A program made the translations under genes and the position numbers. Shown here piece by piece: positions 18,391 to 28,379 of a stretch of 64,000 nucleotides of DNA (position 1 is its first letter; each line of letters starts with the position of its first letter). Source of the stretch: JAHIKV01 sp963733145 (lineage in GTDB: Bacteria > Planctomycetota > Planctomycetia > Pirellulales > Thermoguttaceae). The notes under the pieces were generated by a model. It saw only the letters and a list, made by a program, of their open reading frames with translations, was not told the origin of the DNA and did not search any database. The stretch is from contig CAVTCJ010000011.1 of assembly GCA_963733145.1 (NCBI GenBank), positions 124,001 through 188,000 on the forward strand. Reading direction: 5' to 3'.

Positions 18391-18786
18391 AACGTGTCAA
18401 CCGAGGTCGGTTGAGGCACTACGTTCCCCAAAGGACACGATTAAGGGCAATATACAATCCATCGGCCGCCGGACGGCCGTGGATTCAGTCGCGATGGGGG
18501 TTGGCAACGAAGTAAGTGCAAGCCTGTCAATATCTTACGGTTAGGCAAGATGCACGGGCAGGGGCTGTGGTATTGCGCCGTTGTCCGCGAGAAATTGAGC
18601 AACAGGGACAACTGACGGATGGCAACCGGTTCGGGAAAGAGGGGCGAATTTAACGACCTCACGGCGAGAAAGTCGATAAGGGGTGGACAGGACCATCCCC
18701 AAAGTGTAAACTACAGGACTACCTTTGAGTAGAATAAAGGTCGTCATTCCATCTGCGAAAACAGCTTAAACCCGAAGGAGGACTGA

Positions 18787-18990
18787 GTGGTTAAATTGAC
18801 GTTGCGTGAAAGGGAGTCTATTCAAGAGGCGGTGCGTCGCTTCCGCAAACTGGTCGAACGAAGCGGGATCAAAAAGGAGATGCGCCGCCGCGAGTATTAT
18901 GAGAAGCCAAGCGAGATCAAGCGGCGTGCCCGGCTGCGTGCCGAGCGCCGTTCTCGGCGCGGCAGCACGATGGGCCGCGTCGGACTCTGA
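18787..18990 (+). CDS. rpsU: 30S ribosomal protein S21
   Basis: A 67-residue bS21: VKLTLRERESIQEAVRRFRK, then a very basic C-terminus (EYYEKPSEIKRRARLRAERR). The start is GTG, supported by a strong ribosome-binding site GAAGGAGG 6 bases upstream. Monocistronic; the convergent gspF begins its stop 125 bases away. Confidence 0.93.
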   Translation: MVKLTLRERESIQEAVRRFRKLVERSGIKKEMRRREYYEKPSEIKRRARLRAERRSRRGSTMGRVGL

Positions 18991-19114
18991 CGCCCGAATT
19001 CCGGGCGTGCTATTCAGTGAGTTCCGCACCGATAGTGGTGCGCGCTCCATGCAGAGTGCAATTCACGCGATGTGAGTGGCCGGTGAACCGGCCACCCCTC
19101 GGTCGCCCCAATTC

Positions 19115-20302
19115 TTACGGCTGCTTGCTGAGGCTGAAGATCGGCAGCATGATGGCCATGCCGATCGTGCCCACGACCACGCCCATCACGGCGATCATGA
19201 GCGGCTCGATCAAGCTGGTGGTGGCCTTCAGCGTCGTTTCCACCTCGCGGTCGTAATAGGCGCTGACTTTCTCCAGGACCACGTCGAGTTTTCCGGTGTC
19301 TTCTCCGGCGGCGATCATCTGCACGAGCACGTTGGGAAACAGGGGGTCGCCGCGGAGGACTTCGCAAATCCGTTTTCCGCCGGCGACTTCGTCGAGGACT
19401 TTCGTCCATAGCCGCTGGTAGTAGAAGTTCGAGGAGACGGCGCCGGCCAGCCGCAGGGCCTCTATCACCGGCACGCCGCTGGCGAGCATGGTGCCCAGGG
19501 TGCGGATGCCGCGGCTGATGATCACTTTGCGGAACATGGGTCCGAGGATGGGGAGATTGATTTTGATCCAGTCGAGGATTTTTCGGCCCGGCTCGGTGCG
19601 GCGACCGTAGAGGAAACCGGCGACCGCCGCCACGACGGCGATCAGCCACAGATACCAATAGTCCATCAGGACCTGGGAAAGGGTCATCATAATCAGCGTC
19701 GGCCGCGGCAGTTTCGTCCCCCGCGATTTGAACAGCGGGGCGAACTTCGGCATGATGTAGGTCAGCAGGAAGATCGTCACCCCGGTGGCCATGAACATCA
19801 TCACCGTCGGATAGGCCATCGCGGCGAGGACCTTGCCGCGGGTCTCGGCTTCCTTGCGAAGGTATCCGGCTATCCGGTCGAGCATCGGACCGAGCGAACC
19901 GGTCACTTCGCTGGCCTTGACCAGCGAGACGTAGGTGTTGTCGAAGTAGCGGGGATGCCGGGCCAGGGCCGTGGAGAAATCCTGCCCCCCCTCGACCGAT
20001 TCCTTGAGATCGTTCAGCACTCGGCGGAGCGTGGGGTTGGTCTCTTGTTCGACGATTCCGCTGAGCGCCTGCGAAAGCGTGATGCCCGTCTCGACCATGA
20101 TCGCCAACTGGCTGGTCACGTAGATCAAGTCGGTTTTCGAGACGCGGGCGGGAATCAGCCCCTCGTCGTCGGCCTCGTCGATTTCCAGCACGTGCAGGCC
20201 GTCGCGGCGGAGTTGGTCCTTGGCCTCGTCGAGCGAGGCGGACTCGATGCTGCCGCTGACGATGCCGCCGATGGTGTCCCGGGCACGGTACTGGTAGGTC
20301 AT
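19115..20302 (-). CDS. gspF: type II secretion/type IV pilus inner-membrane protein GspF/PilC
   Basis: A 395-residue polytopic platform protein. The N-terminal YQYRARDTIGGIVSG leads into two T2SSF domains (LAIMVETGITLSQALSG; RTLGTMLASGVPVIEALRLA), each followed by cytoplasmic-helix motifs (EGGQDFSTAL; AGGKRICEVLRGDPLFP with MIAAGEDTGKLD). Three membrane spans are visible (near TVMMFMATGVTIFLLTYIM, WLIAVVAAVAGFLYG, and LMIAVMGVVVGTIGMAIML). It would anchor the GspE ATPase. Last gene of the long pilus-like operon, 143 bases after gspE. Confidence 0.93.
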   Translation of the reverse strand: MTYQYRARDTIGGIVSGSIESASLDEAKDQLRRDGLHVLEIDEADDEGLIPARVSKTDLIYVTSQLAIMVETGITLSQALSGIVEQETNPTLRRVLNDLKESVEGGQDFSTALARHPRYFDNTYVSLVKASEVTGSLGPMLDRIAGYLRKEAETRGKVLAAMAYPTVMMFMATGVTIFLLTYIMPKFAPLFKSRGTKLPRPTLIMMTLSQVLMDYWYLWLIAVVAAVAGFLYGRRTEPGRKILDWIKINLPILGPMFRKVIISRGIRTLGTMLASGVPVIEALRLAGAVSSNFYYQRLWTKVLDEVAGGKRICEVLRGDPLFPNVLVQMIAAGEDTGKLDVVLEKVSAYYDREVETTLKATTSLIEPLMIAVMGVVVGTIGMAIMLPIFSLSKQP

Positions 20303-20445
20303 TGTCGCTCACCAAGGCCGCCGTGCCGGCGGCCGCTAAACAGATTTGGAATTACGAAACTACTCCGGTCACAAGTGACCGGGCTAAACATAAACGCCGA
20401 ACGGACGAAAACTCTCCCTCTCCTCTCTCCTCTCTCCTCTCTCCC

Positions 20446-22167
20446 TTATCCACTCCCCCCGGCGTCGCCGACGATTTGAAACACTTCTTCCACGGTGGTG
20501 ATGCCCTCTTGGACTTTGCGGAATCCGTCGTGGGACATGGTAATCATGCCGGCCCGCTGGGCCATTTTGCGGAGGTTTCCGATCGTGGGATCGGCGACGA
20601 TGGCGTCGCGCATCTCGTCGCTGATCAGCAGCAGTTCGTGAACGCCGATCCGTCCGCGGTAGCCGGTGTTCCGGCAGGCCCGGCAGCCCATGCCCTTAGA
20701 GAACTCGGCGAACTCGTAGCCCATGCGCTCGAGGGCCTTGCGGACGCTGCGGGCCGGTTCGTAGGTCGCGCGGCACTTGGGGCAGATCCGCCGCACCAGC
20801 CGCTGGGCCAGAACCATGTTCAACGCCGCGCCGATCAGGTACGGCTCGACGCCCATGTTTATCAGCCGGGTAATCGCCGAGCAGGCGTCGTTCGTGTGCA
20901 GCGTGCTGAACACCAGGTGGCCGGTCAAGGCGGCCTGGATCGCCGTCCGGGCGGTCTCTTCGTCGCGGATCTCGCCAACCATGATGATGTCCGGATCCTG
21001 CCGCAGCAGCGTCCGCAACGCCTTGGAAAACGTCATGCCGATCTTCGTTTGCACCTGAAACTGGTTGATCAGCGGCAGGTAATACTCGATCGGGTCTTCC
21101 ACCGTGCAGACGTTGTTCTCCATCGAGCTGACCGCGTTCAGCGCGGCGTAGAGCGTGGTCGATTTGCCGCTGCCGGTCGGGCCGGTCACCAGGACGATCC
21201 CGTTCGGGGCGTTGGTGTTCGACCGCAGGATGGTCAGCACGTCCTCGGCGAAGCCCAGGTCTTCGAGGTTCAACGAGACCGCGCGGGTGTCCAGCACGCG
21301 GATCACTGTCTTCTCGCCGTGAGTGGTGGGGAAGGTGCTCACGCGGAGGTCGATCTTGCGTCCTTCGAGCATCACATGCACGCGGCCGTCTTGCGGCAGG
21401 CGCCGCTCGCTGATGTCCATGCCGGCCATGATTTTCACGCGGCTGGTGACGGCGTTCAACAGGTGCTGGGGGACTTCCAACGATTTGTGCAGGCGGCCGT
21501 CGATGCGGTAGCGGACCCTCATGCAGCGTTCCGAGGGCTCGATGTGGATGTCGCTCGCCCCTTCTTTCACGGCGTTGAAAATGACGTAGTTCACCAGCCG
21601 GATGATGGGCGACTGGCCGGCGATCTCCTCCACGTCGCCGATGTCCTCGATGGCCTCCTCGATCAAGGTTACGTCGGCCGCGTCGGAATCCTCGATGATG
21701 TCGTCGATCACGAAGACCTTCGAGTTGGGCAACGCGGAGATCATCCGCCGGATGTCCTTCTGGCTGGCGGCGACGATCTGCACCTGCTGGCTCGTCAGTC
21801 CCCGGACCTCGTCGATCAGGAACAGGTTCGAGGGCTCGGAGACGGCGATAGTCAGCGTGCCGCGGACCAGGAACAAGGGCAGCACCAGGTTCTTCTCGAC
21901 GTACTCGCGGGGCAGAATATCGACGATTTTCTGGTCCAGCAGCCGGGCCTCGAGATTGGCGTGCGGCACGCCGTATTCGGCCGCCAGACATTCGACGATC
22001 TGGTCCTCGGTGCAATAATCCAACTCGACGAGGATCTCGCCCAGCAGCTTCTTGCGGCCCTCGCGCTTCTGGTTCTCCAGCGCGGACTGCAAGTCGTCGG
22101 GCGTGAGATAGCCCTTATCGATCAGCAGACTGCCGAGACGCCGGGGAGCAAGGATCGCGGTGTCCAT
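20446..22167 (-). CDS. gspE: type II secretion/pilus assembly ATPase GspE/PilB
   Basis: A 573-residue hexameric AAA ATPase. The N-terminal MshEN domain (RLGSLLIDKGYLTPDDLQSA) precedes SDIHIEPSERCMRVRYRIDG, Walker A GPTGSGKSTTLYAAL, the Asp box VEDPIEYY, Walker B DIIMVGEIRDEETA, the His box STLHTNDA, and the tetracysteine zinc site ICPKC/CRACRNTGYRGRIG. This is the extension-type motor; no PilT retraction ATPase is seen in the window. It acts with GspF and the pseudopilins encoded upstream. Confidence 0.95.
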   Translation of the reverse strand: MDTAILAPRRLGSLLIDKGYLTPDDLQSALENQKREGRKKLLGEILVELDYCTEDQIVECLAAEYGVPHANLEARLLDQKIVDILPREYVEKNLVLPLFLVRGTLTIAVSEPSNLFLIDEVRGLTSQQVQIVAASQKDIRRMISALPNSKVFVIDDIIEDSDAADVTLIEEAIEDIGDVEEIAGQSPIIRLVNYVIFNAVKEGASDIHIEPSERCMRVRYRIDGRLHKSLEVPQHLLNAVTSRVKIMAGMDISERRLPQDGRVHVMLEGRKIDLRVSTFPTTHGEKTVIRVLDTRAVSLNLEDLGFAEDVLTILRSNTNAPNGIVLVTGPTGSGKSTTLYAALNAVSSMENNVCTVEDPIEYYLPLINQFQVQTKIGMTFSKALRTLLRQDPDIIMVGEIRDEETARTAIQAALTGHLVFSTLHTNDACSAITRLINMGVEPYLIGAALNMVLAQRLVRRICPKCRATYEPARSVRKALERMGYEFAEFSKGMGCRACRNTGYRGRIGVHELLLISDEMRDAIVADPTIGNLRKMAQRAGMITMSHDGFRKVQEGITTVEEVFQIVGDAGGSG

Positions 22168-22259
22168 GAATTAGTGGCTAGTGGTTAGTGGCTAGTGGTT
22201 AAGTGGCAAGTGGTTGGTAGCTGGGCGTTTTACTAGCCACTAGCCACTGGCCACTAGCA
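22168..22259. repeat. TAGTGGCTAGTGG-type inverted/tandem repeat
   Basis: TAGTGGCTAGTGG-like units are repeated in one direction, then appear inverted as CTAGCCACTAGCCACTGGCCA. Shorter runs of the same unit lie at about 22587-22619, between the STAS and response-regulator genes. Confidence 0.75.
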
Positions 22260-22586
22260 CTATTGAAAGCTCTTCACCGCTTCGATGACGCTGTCGAAGA
22301 CTTCCAACTGTTGATCGAGGCGGGTGATTTCAAAAATCTTGCGGTTGGTGACGTTGGTCGTGGCGATTTTGGCCTCGCCGCCCGCGTCGCGGAGCTGGTC
22401 CTGGACGCACAGCAGCGATTCGAGGCCCTGACTGTCGATTGTCTCGGTGGCGTCCAGCTCGAACACCACCTTCGTCCTTTCGAGGGTGGGAACGTAGGCC
22501 GCAAACGCCTCGCACTGATCCGCCCCAAGCTCCTCGGGGGTGTGGACCACGATCACGTCGCCGAAAATCTCGGTGGGTAGGTTCAT
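22260..22586 (-). CDS. STAS-domain protein (anti-sigma antagonist type)
   Basis: A 108-residue single STAS domain: VIVVHTPEELGADQCEAF, a central FELDATETIDSQGLESLLCV in which the Ser of DSQG sits where SpoIIAA-type proteins are phosphorylated, then KIFEITRLDQQLEVFDS. It lies between the response regulator and gspE in the pilus-like operon. It could bind a partner-switching kinase or the ATPase; no partner kinase of the HATPase_c/RsbW type is next to it. Confidence 0.85.
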   Translation of the reverse strand: MNLPTEIFGDVIVVHTPEELGADQCEAFAAYVPTLERTKVVFELDATETIDSQGLESLLCVQDQLRDAGGEAKIATTNVTNRKIFEITRLDQQLEVFDSVIEAVKSFQ

Positions 22587-22668
22587 GCGGAGTGGTTAGT
22601 GGTTAGTGGTTAGTGGCTAGAGAAAACGCTCGCCGACCGCTTGCGGTTTCGCAGCAAACTATTCACGA

Positions 22669-23055
22669 CTACACCTCCGCCGGTTGCTCCTGCAGCACGG
22701 CATCGACCCGCTGCAGCAACTCGCGGGGACTGAACGGCTTGGCGATCACCGCCGTCACGTTCCATTTCGCGCTCAGTTCGTCGCGGGAAAGCTCGAATCC
22801 CTTGGCCGTGAGCATGAAGATCGGCAGATCGGCCAGCGCGGGAACATCGCGGACCCTGGCGATCAGGCCCATGCCGTCCAGCCGCGGCATCTGGCAATCG
22901 GTAATCAGGATGTCGGGGCGTTGCCGCTGGATCGCCTCCCAGGCCTCTTGGCCGTCGCCGGCGATCTGTACGTCGTAGCCGGCCTTCTTCAATTTGAACT
23001 CGGCCGCCCGAAGAATGTGAATCTCGTCGTCGCAAAGTAGAACGCGTTTTGTCAT
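22669..23055 (-). CDS. CheY-like response regulator
   Basis: A 128-residue stand-alone receiver domain. It has the acidic pair in LLCDDEIH, the phospho-acceptor Asp in ILITDCQMPRLDG, the Thr in FMLTAKG and the Lys in AKPFSPREL. There is no output domain, so it probably acts by protein contact. It follows the histidine kinase gene by about 220 bases in the same operon and is its likely target. Confidence 0.9.
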   Translation of the reverse strand: MTKRVLLCDDEIHILRAAEFKLKKAGYDVQIAGDGQEAWEAIQRQRPDILITDCQMPRLDGMGLIARVRDVPALADLPIFMLTAKGFELSRDELSAKWNVTAVIAKPFSPRELLQRVDAVLQEQPAEV

Positions 23056-23274
23056 GGTAGTGCCCGATGGCGGTCAGTTGGGTGCGTGAAACGCACCCTG
23101 ATTACGGTTGTCAGTTGTCAGTGGTCAGTTGTGGTGGTTAGTGCTTTGAGGGCGCTGCGAAACCGCAAGCGGCTAGTGCAGGTTTCTCTCTCGTCGCCTT
23201 CCGTTTCTATCTTCACTCTTCTCTCTTCGCTCTTCACTTCCAGTTCATTTCCCCGCGCCGCGTGGACGCGGCGG

Positions 23275-24753
23275 CTAAACCTCGCGCATCTGTCCGGCGG
23301 ATGGGAGCGAAACGATGAACGTGCTGCCTTGGCCCAGGACGCTTTCGACGGTCAGCCGGCCGGCGTGAACGTCCTCGACGATGTGTTTGGCCAAGGGGAG
23401 TCCCAGCCCGGTGCCCGCGGCCATCTGCTTGTCTTTGTTCACGCGGTAGAACTTCTCGAACACCCGCGTGCAATCCTCCGCGCTCAGCCCGACGCCGGTG
23501 TCCTGGACCTCGAAGCGGGCCTGGTCGTCGATCGAGCCGGCTGCGGAGCGTGACGGTTCCGCCGCCGGGGCGTGTACTTCACCGCGTTGCTCAACAGGTT
23601 GATCGCCGCCTGGAGCAGCATGTCGTGGTCGGCCAATACGCCCAAATACAAGGGACTCAACTGCAAGTCGAGCGTGATCTGTTTGGCTTCTGCCGACGGC
23701 TGAACGACGCGATGCGCCTCTTCGAGGATTTCGTTCAGCGAGCGCGGTTGTTTGCTGACGTTGACCACGCCGGCCTCGATCCGGGCCAGGTTCAGCATGT
23801 TGTCGACCAGCCGTTGCAGCCGATCGGCCTGGCCGTTGATGACGCCCAAGAATTCCTCGCGGGTCTCCTCGTCCTCGGCGTCTCCGTCGGCCAATAGCTC
23901 GACGTAGGCCTTGATGCCGGCCAAGGGGGTTTTCATCTCGTGGCTGACCGACGAGACGAACTCCGCGTTCCGCTTCTGCAACGCCTTCTGAACGCCGACG
24001 TCCTGGAGCACGGCCACGGCGCCGCCGCCCTGTTGCCGGTCGTCCCCGTCCCGGGCGTCGAGTTTCATGGCCGTGGCCCGAAATGTGTGAGATTGCCCCG
24101 CCGCGTCGGCGATTTCCAGTTCGTCGGTTCGGCGGCCGGGCGTTTTCCGCCGGCCGGTCGAGGTGAGCAACTCGACGAGCCGCTCGCAACGCACCAGTTG
24201 CGCCAGGGCCTTGCTCTCCGAGCGCCCCGCTTCGATGTGGAACAGTTCCTCGGCGCTGCGATTGGCCAGGACCAACTCGTCGTATTCGTCGATGGCCAGG
24301 ATCGGATCGGTGATGGCGGCCAGTATGCCCTGCATGCGCGATTCTTGCGCCGTCGCCCGGAGCGCAGCGGACTTCGGCCGCGGCGCGCGATTGCTCGAGG
24401 TCCTCGATGCGCCGGCGGAGGCCGAGTATCGTTTCACGGACCTCCTCGGCGATGTGATCCCAGGGCGCGTGGAGTCGTACCGGCAGCGGATCAGCGCCGG
24501 TCGATTCGGCCTGCGGATCCAGCCGGCAGAGCCTGCCGAAATACTCCTGCAACGAGCGTCCGGCGTGGGATTTGTTGCGGCGCAACAGCATGAGCGATCC
24601 GCCGGAAATCGCCGCACCGATCAGCAACAAAGCGAGCCGCGGCAGCAAGCCGCCGCCTTCGATCGGCCATCCGGCCAGACCGGCAAGGCAGAGCGCGGCC
24701 GCCAGGATCAGCGCCGCGGTTGCGATCAGGTTGTACGTCTTCGCGCCGTTCAT
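23275..24753 (-). CDS. membrane sensor histidine kinase (two frameshifts)
   Basis: About 492 residues from ATG 24753. Two membrane helices (near NLIATAALILAAALCLAG and LLPRLALLLIGAAISGG), a PAS-like region (AITDPILAIDEYDELVLANR), the H-box FVSSVSHEMKTPLAGIKAYV, N-box AAINLLSNAVKYTP, G1 VQDTGVGLS and G2 GTGLGLPLAKHIVE are all present. The part from about 24360 to 23550 is in a different frame from both ends, so two opposite single-base shifts are needed; catalytic motifs are otherwise complete. It is embedded in the pilus operon upstream of the receiver gene. Confidence 0.85.
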   Translation of the reverse strand: MNGAKTYNLIATAALILAAALCLAGLAGWPIEGGGLLPRLALLLIGAAISGGSLMLLRRNKSHAGRSLQEYFGRLCRLDPQAESTGADPLPVRLHAPWDHIAEEVRETILGLRRRIEDLEQSRAAAEVRCAPGDGARIAHAGHTGRHHRSDPGHRRIRRVGPGQSQRRGTVPHRSGALGEQGPGATGALRAARRVAHLDRPAENARPPNRRTGNRRRGGAISHISGHGHETRRPGRGRPATGRRRRGRAPGRRRSEGVAEAERGVRLVGQPRDENPLGRHQGLRRAIGRRRRRGRGDPRGILGRHQRPGRSAATAGRQHAEPGPDRGRRGQRQQTTALAERNPRRGASRRSAVGRSQTDHARLAVESLVFGRIGRPRHAAPGGDQPVEQRGEVHAPAAEPSRSAAGSIDDQARFEVQDTGVGLSAEDCTRVFEKFYRVNKDKQMAAGTGLGLPLAKHIVEDVHAGRLTVESVLGQGSTFIVSLPSAGQMREV

Positions 24754-24760
24754 GGAGTTG

Positions 24761-24910
24761 TAGCACAGCCGCCCTCGGCTGTGATTGAGTGTGGCTGGAT
24801 CCGGCACAGCCGGGGGCGGCTGTGATTGAGTGTGGCTGGATGCGGCACAGCCGCCCTCGGCTGTGATTGAGTGTGGCTGGATCCGGCACAGCCGGGGGCG
24901 GCTGTGCTAC
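24761..24910. repeat. four-unit PAL5 tandem array
   Basis: TAGCACAGCCGCCCTCGGCT starts an array in which CACAGCCG(CCCTC/GGGGG)CGGCTGTG hairpins alternate with the spacer ATTGAGTGTGGCTGGAT, four times. Spacers are identical except for one base, so the array expanded recently. Single units are at 10549-10615 (in murA) and 32641-32668. Confidence 0.85.
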
Positions 24911-24929
24911 ATGGCGAGAGGTGCGTTGG

Positions 24930-26144
24930 CTACCGCGTGACGTTCAGTCGCGGGTCCAAGGCTCGTGCCTGCCGGAGATTTTTCTCGGCGGCCTCTTTTT
25001 GTCCGAGCTTGGCCAACGTACATCCCATTAAAAGGTAGGACAGGGGATTGGAGTTGTCCAACGAAAGTGCTTGCCGCAAAGCCACTTGGGACGATTTGTA
25101 GTCTCCGCTCCGGTAGTATGCGGCCCCCAGTGCGCGGTGGACGGCCGCCGACTTGGGGAATCGCTTCGCGGCCGGCGCGAGTAGTTCGATCGCCAACGCC
25201 GGCCGATTGGCCCTGAGCGCCGCCACGGCGGCCGAGACGGGCACTTGCGGGTCGTCGGGCTTCGCGGCCATCGCCTGCAGAAAATATCCCCGGGCCGTGT
25301 CCGCGTCCCCCTCGGCCAACGCCGCTTGACCGACGTGCAACAGATCAGCCACCTGGTCGCCGTCGGTGCCGCCCGCGAAATCGGCAGAACCGTTGCCGGC
25401 GGCGAAATCCGAACGGCGAGCGGGAGCAGTAGCCATCGAGTAACCGGCCGGCACCACGCCCACCGCTGAGCCGAGAGCGGTCAACTCTGCGTCGTCGTCG
25501 GCCGCTCGATTTTCGCCCAATGCGGTCGATCGATGTTCCCGGACGTGTTGGCGGGCGGATTCGCGTGCGGCCTGATAGGCGGCCTGAAACTCCTTGCTCG
25601 ACGGGTCCATCTTTACCGCCCGCTCGTAGTACCCCAGCGCGTCGGAGGTCCGTCCGAGGGCATCCACGACCCGGGCCATTGTAAATTGCACTTCGGCGTC
25701 GTTGGGATACGCGTCCAGGGCCGCCTTGGCATGGCCGAGGGCGGCTTGGGGATCGTCTTGGGTCAGCAACAACTCGGCCAGCAGCAGCCGGGCGTCGCGG
25801 TGCCTAGGGGTTCGGGCGAGCAGCTTCTCCAGCCCCTGGCGGCACCCTTGGTCATCGTGTTGTTGCACCCAGCGGTTTTTGGCCTGCTCGTATTCGGCTG
25901 TGTCGCGCTGCCGATCGAAGAGTGCCTGGGCATCGTCGCTCCGCTGACGGCGCTGCTTCGTAATGCCCTCTTGCGTCATCGTCTTGGGCCACCCCAGGCC
26001 CGCGCAGCCGACGGTTAGAGCCAGGAGAGCACAAGTCGCCAGAACACCAAGTTTAGCGGCCGCCGGCACGGCGGCTCTAATATCGCTGCAATCCGCCGTG
26101 CCGGCGGCTGCTAAACGTTCTACATCCCTGTGGAGCTGATTCAT
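24930..26144 (-). CDS. tetratricopeptide-repeat lipoprotein
   Basis: A 404-residue protein. A signal peptide with the lipobox LTVGC (Cys47) follows an unusual N-terminal stretch, residues ~11-33, encoded by a PAL4 palindrome. TPR units are seen at DARLLLAELLLTQDDPQAAL, AEVQFTMARVVDALGRTSDA, and four near the C-terminus (AVHRALGAAYYRSGDYKSSQ; LSYLLMGCTLAKLGQKEAAE). The ATG at 26144 overlaps the secretin stop, which supports this start. As an outer-membrane TPR lipoprotein next to a secretin it may act as a pilotin (PilF/PilW-like). Confidence 0.82.
   Translation of the reverse strand: MNQLHRDVERLAAAGTADCSDIRAAVPAAAKLGVLATCALLALTVGCAGLGWPKTMTQEGITKQRRQRSDDAQALFDRQRDTAEYEQAKNRWVQQHDDQGCRQGLEKLLARTPRHRDARLLLAELLLTQDDPQAALGHAKAALDAYPNDAEVQFTMARVVDALGRTSDALGYYERAVKMDPSSKEFQAAYQAARESARQHVREHRSTALGENRAADDDAELTALGSAVGVVPAGYSMATAPARRSDFAAGNGSADFAGGTDGDQVADLLHVGQAALAEGDADTARGYFLQAMAAKPDDPQVPVSAAVAALRANRPALAIELLAPAAKRFPKSAAVHRALGAAYYRSGDYKSSQVALRQALSLDNSNPLSYLLMGCTLAKLGQKEAAEKNLRQARALDPRLNVTR
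26051..26116. repeat. PAL4 palindrome in the 5' part of the TPR gene
   Basis: GTTTAGCGGCCGCCGGCACG to CGTGCCGGCGGCTGCTAAAC. It lies between the start codon and the signal peptide and is read through in frame. Confidence 0.85.
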
Positions 26145-28238
26145 TGCAGCACTCTCGGTCGGACGAGATCGGTGCTCGGTCCCGGCCTGCCCGGGTCCAA
26201 GGGGTGCAGCGGCGCGGGCGGACCCGGCGGCGCGTTTTCCAAACCGTCGATCAGCCAGTCGGGCATCGTTTTGCCATCGAGGCTTTCGAGCAGCGGAGCA
26301 TCGGCCGGAACGCGTCTGATGCGCTCCGCGTAGGGTCTATTGTTCCAGATGTCGCTCCGCAGATCGAGCGCCGCGAGGTTCAGCGGATCGAATTGGACCG
26401 ACATCTCCGCAAACCGCAGCGCCTTGTGCATTTCGCCGGCCGCGTAGGCCCTTTCGGCCAGCCGATAGTAACGCCGGGCGATCGACCGCTTGCCGAAGAT
26501 GCTCATCTTGTCGGCATAAGTGCTCTGCCGGCGGAGGAACTCGCAGGCGCCTTGCGCGCCTTCCTGGCAGGTGCCCGGCTCGTAGACGATCCGCGGCGTG
26601 ATCAGCACCAGCACTTCCTGCCGCTGGGTCGATTCCTTGGTCTGGCGGAAGGCGAATCCCACGAAGGGCAGATTGCCCAGCACGGGCACTTGGGTCGTGG
26701 TGTTGGTCAATTGCTCGCGGATCAGGCCGCCGATGACCACCGTGCAGCCGTCGCGGACCATGATGTTGGTGGTCACTCCGGTCAGCTCCTTGTTGGGGAG
26801 CGTGACGCCGGACGGGTCCACCTTGACGTCGCCGTCGGAAAGCTCGGGATGAACCTCCATGCGGATCAAACCGTCGCTGGAGATGAAGGGCCGCAGCCGC
26901 AACTGGGCGCCGAGGTCGAGAAACTCGACGCTTTGGGTCGAGGTGGTCTCGGTGATCGTCTGGCTGATGTAGCCTTTCTTCTGGCCGATCTGGATTTGCG
27001 CCCGCTGTTTGTTCAGCACCATCAGCCGCGGATTGGCGATGACGTTGGTGTCGCCGACCGACTCCAGGGCTTCGAGGAAAGCGCCCAGGTTGGAATCGAG
27101 GAAGCCGAACTTCAGTCCGCCGTCGAGTTTTAAGTCGGTGATGGCGGCGGCGGGCGATCCCAGCGCGAAGCGGATATGGGGATTCTGACGCAGCAATTGG
27201 AAATTGACGCCGAAGTTGTCGTTGTCCTGGAGCTTGACGCTGAGGATCATCGCTTCGATCGAGACCTGCATCGGCCGAATGTCGATTTCGGCGACCATCT
27301 GGTCGATCTGGCTGAGCACGGCCTCGTAGTCGCGGACCACGATCACGTCGTTGCCCGAAAAGCGGTCGCCGCCGGCCGTGGCGTCGTCCAGGGCGATGCC
27401 CGACTCGGCCGGCGAGGAGACGCTCACCACGCCGACCCGCTCGGTCAGCAGCGGCTTAATCAGCGCCTTCAGTTCGGCGGCGGTGACGTAATTAGGGCGA
27501 TAAGTGCGGGTGGCGATCCGGTCCATCGCCAACTCGATGTTGTTGAAATCGTCCGGCGCGCCGACGAAAATGATGTTTCCGTAGCTCCGCGATACGAAGC
27601 CGGTGGACATGAGAATGGCCTTCAACGCCTCCTCGATGGTCACGTCGTTGAGCGTGGCGGAGACTTTGCCCTAGACGTTTTTACTGGCCAGGATGTTCAG
27701 ATTGCCCTGCTCGCTCAACAGGTCGAGCACCTTGCGGATGTCTTCGTCGTGGATGCGGATGCGGAGTTTGCCGTCCTTGTCGCCGGAAACTGCCGGGGGA
27801 CTTTTCGACGGCGGGGACTCTGCCTGAGGTTGCGCCGGCGGAGGCGGCGGGGTTTGCTCGGCCGAGAGGCCCTTTCAACAACTTCAAAACTTTCGGCAAA
27901 GCCTGGCCTTGAGGCGGCGGCACTACCTCCCGAGCGTAAGCCGGTGCCGGCGCAGCGAGCAGCGGCCCCGGCGGCGGAGGCAAACAGCGCGGCTTGGCGG
28001 AATCGGGGATTTGGCGATCGGGGATTGGTGACGCGCCGAGTTTCCAGGTGCTTTTCTGCCGGGCGGTTTCGGTCGCGGGGTGGCCGGCGGACTTGCCCGG
28101 CGGGGATTTCGTCGCCGGCGAAGGGGAATCCCGCCCGATTTTCACCAGTTCATCGGCGTGTATGCCCACGTAGACCGCCATCGCCACGCCCAGGGCGGCG
28201 AACAAGCTCAACATGACAATACGGGCGAGAAGTTTCAT
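26141..28238 (-). CDS. secretin GspD/PilQ (frameshift and in-frame stop)
   Basis: About 698 residues if repaired. Start: MKLLARIVMLSLFAALGVAM with a membrane/signal segment. A Pro-rich linker follows, then the N0/N1 segment KLRIRIHDEDIRKVLDLLSE and DVTIEEALKAILMSTGF, and the secretin core with VIANPRLMVLNKQRAQIQIG, DLGAQLRLRPFIS, VVIGGLIRE, VPVLGNLPFVGFAFR and LVLITPRIV. The ~115 residues after that are Arg-rich and not family-typical. A frameshift near 27880 and a TAG at 27671-27673 separate the parts; the intact reading frame from 27643 lacks the start. It would form the outer-membrane channel of the system. Confidence 0.88.
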
Positions 28239-28280
28239 GGGTCTTCCGTGACGCCGGTGTCGCTTCCGTGATATTTAGTG

Positions 28281-28367
28281 CAGGGTGGGACAAGCGTAGC
28301 GCTGCCCCACCAACTGGCCAACCGACTGCTCAAATGGTGGGACTACGCTACGCTTGTCCCACCCTAC
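28281..28367. repeat. PAL1 palindrome
   Basis: CAGGGTGGGACAAGCGTAGC to GCTACGCTTGTCCCACCCTA, in the 141-base gap between the secretin and the PilP-like gene. Confidence 0.85.
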
Positions 28368-28379
28368 GTTTGCTTCCGT

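Noticed and set aside
20302..22188. 628-residue plus-strand reading opposite gspE
   Set aside because: Shadow of gspE; all GspE motifs are on the minus strand and this frame has no recognisable domain.
24761..24910. Possible CRISPR array because of regular repeats and spacers
   Set aside because: Repeats are hairpins with alternating loops and the spacers are nearly identical to each other, the opposite of CRISPR; no cas genes.
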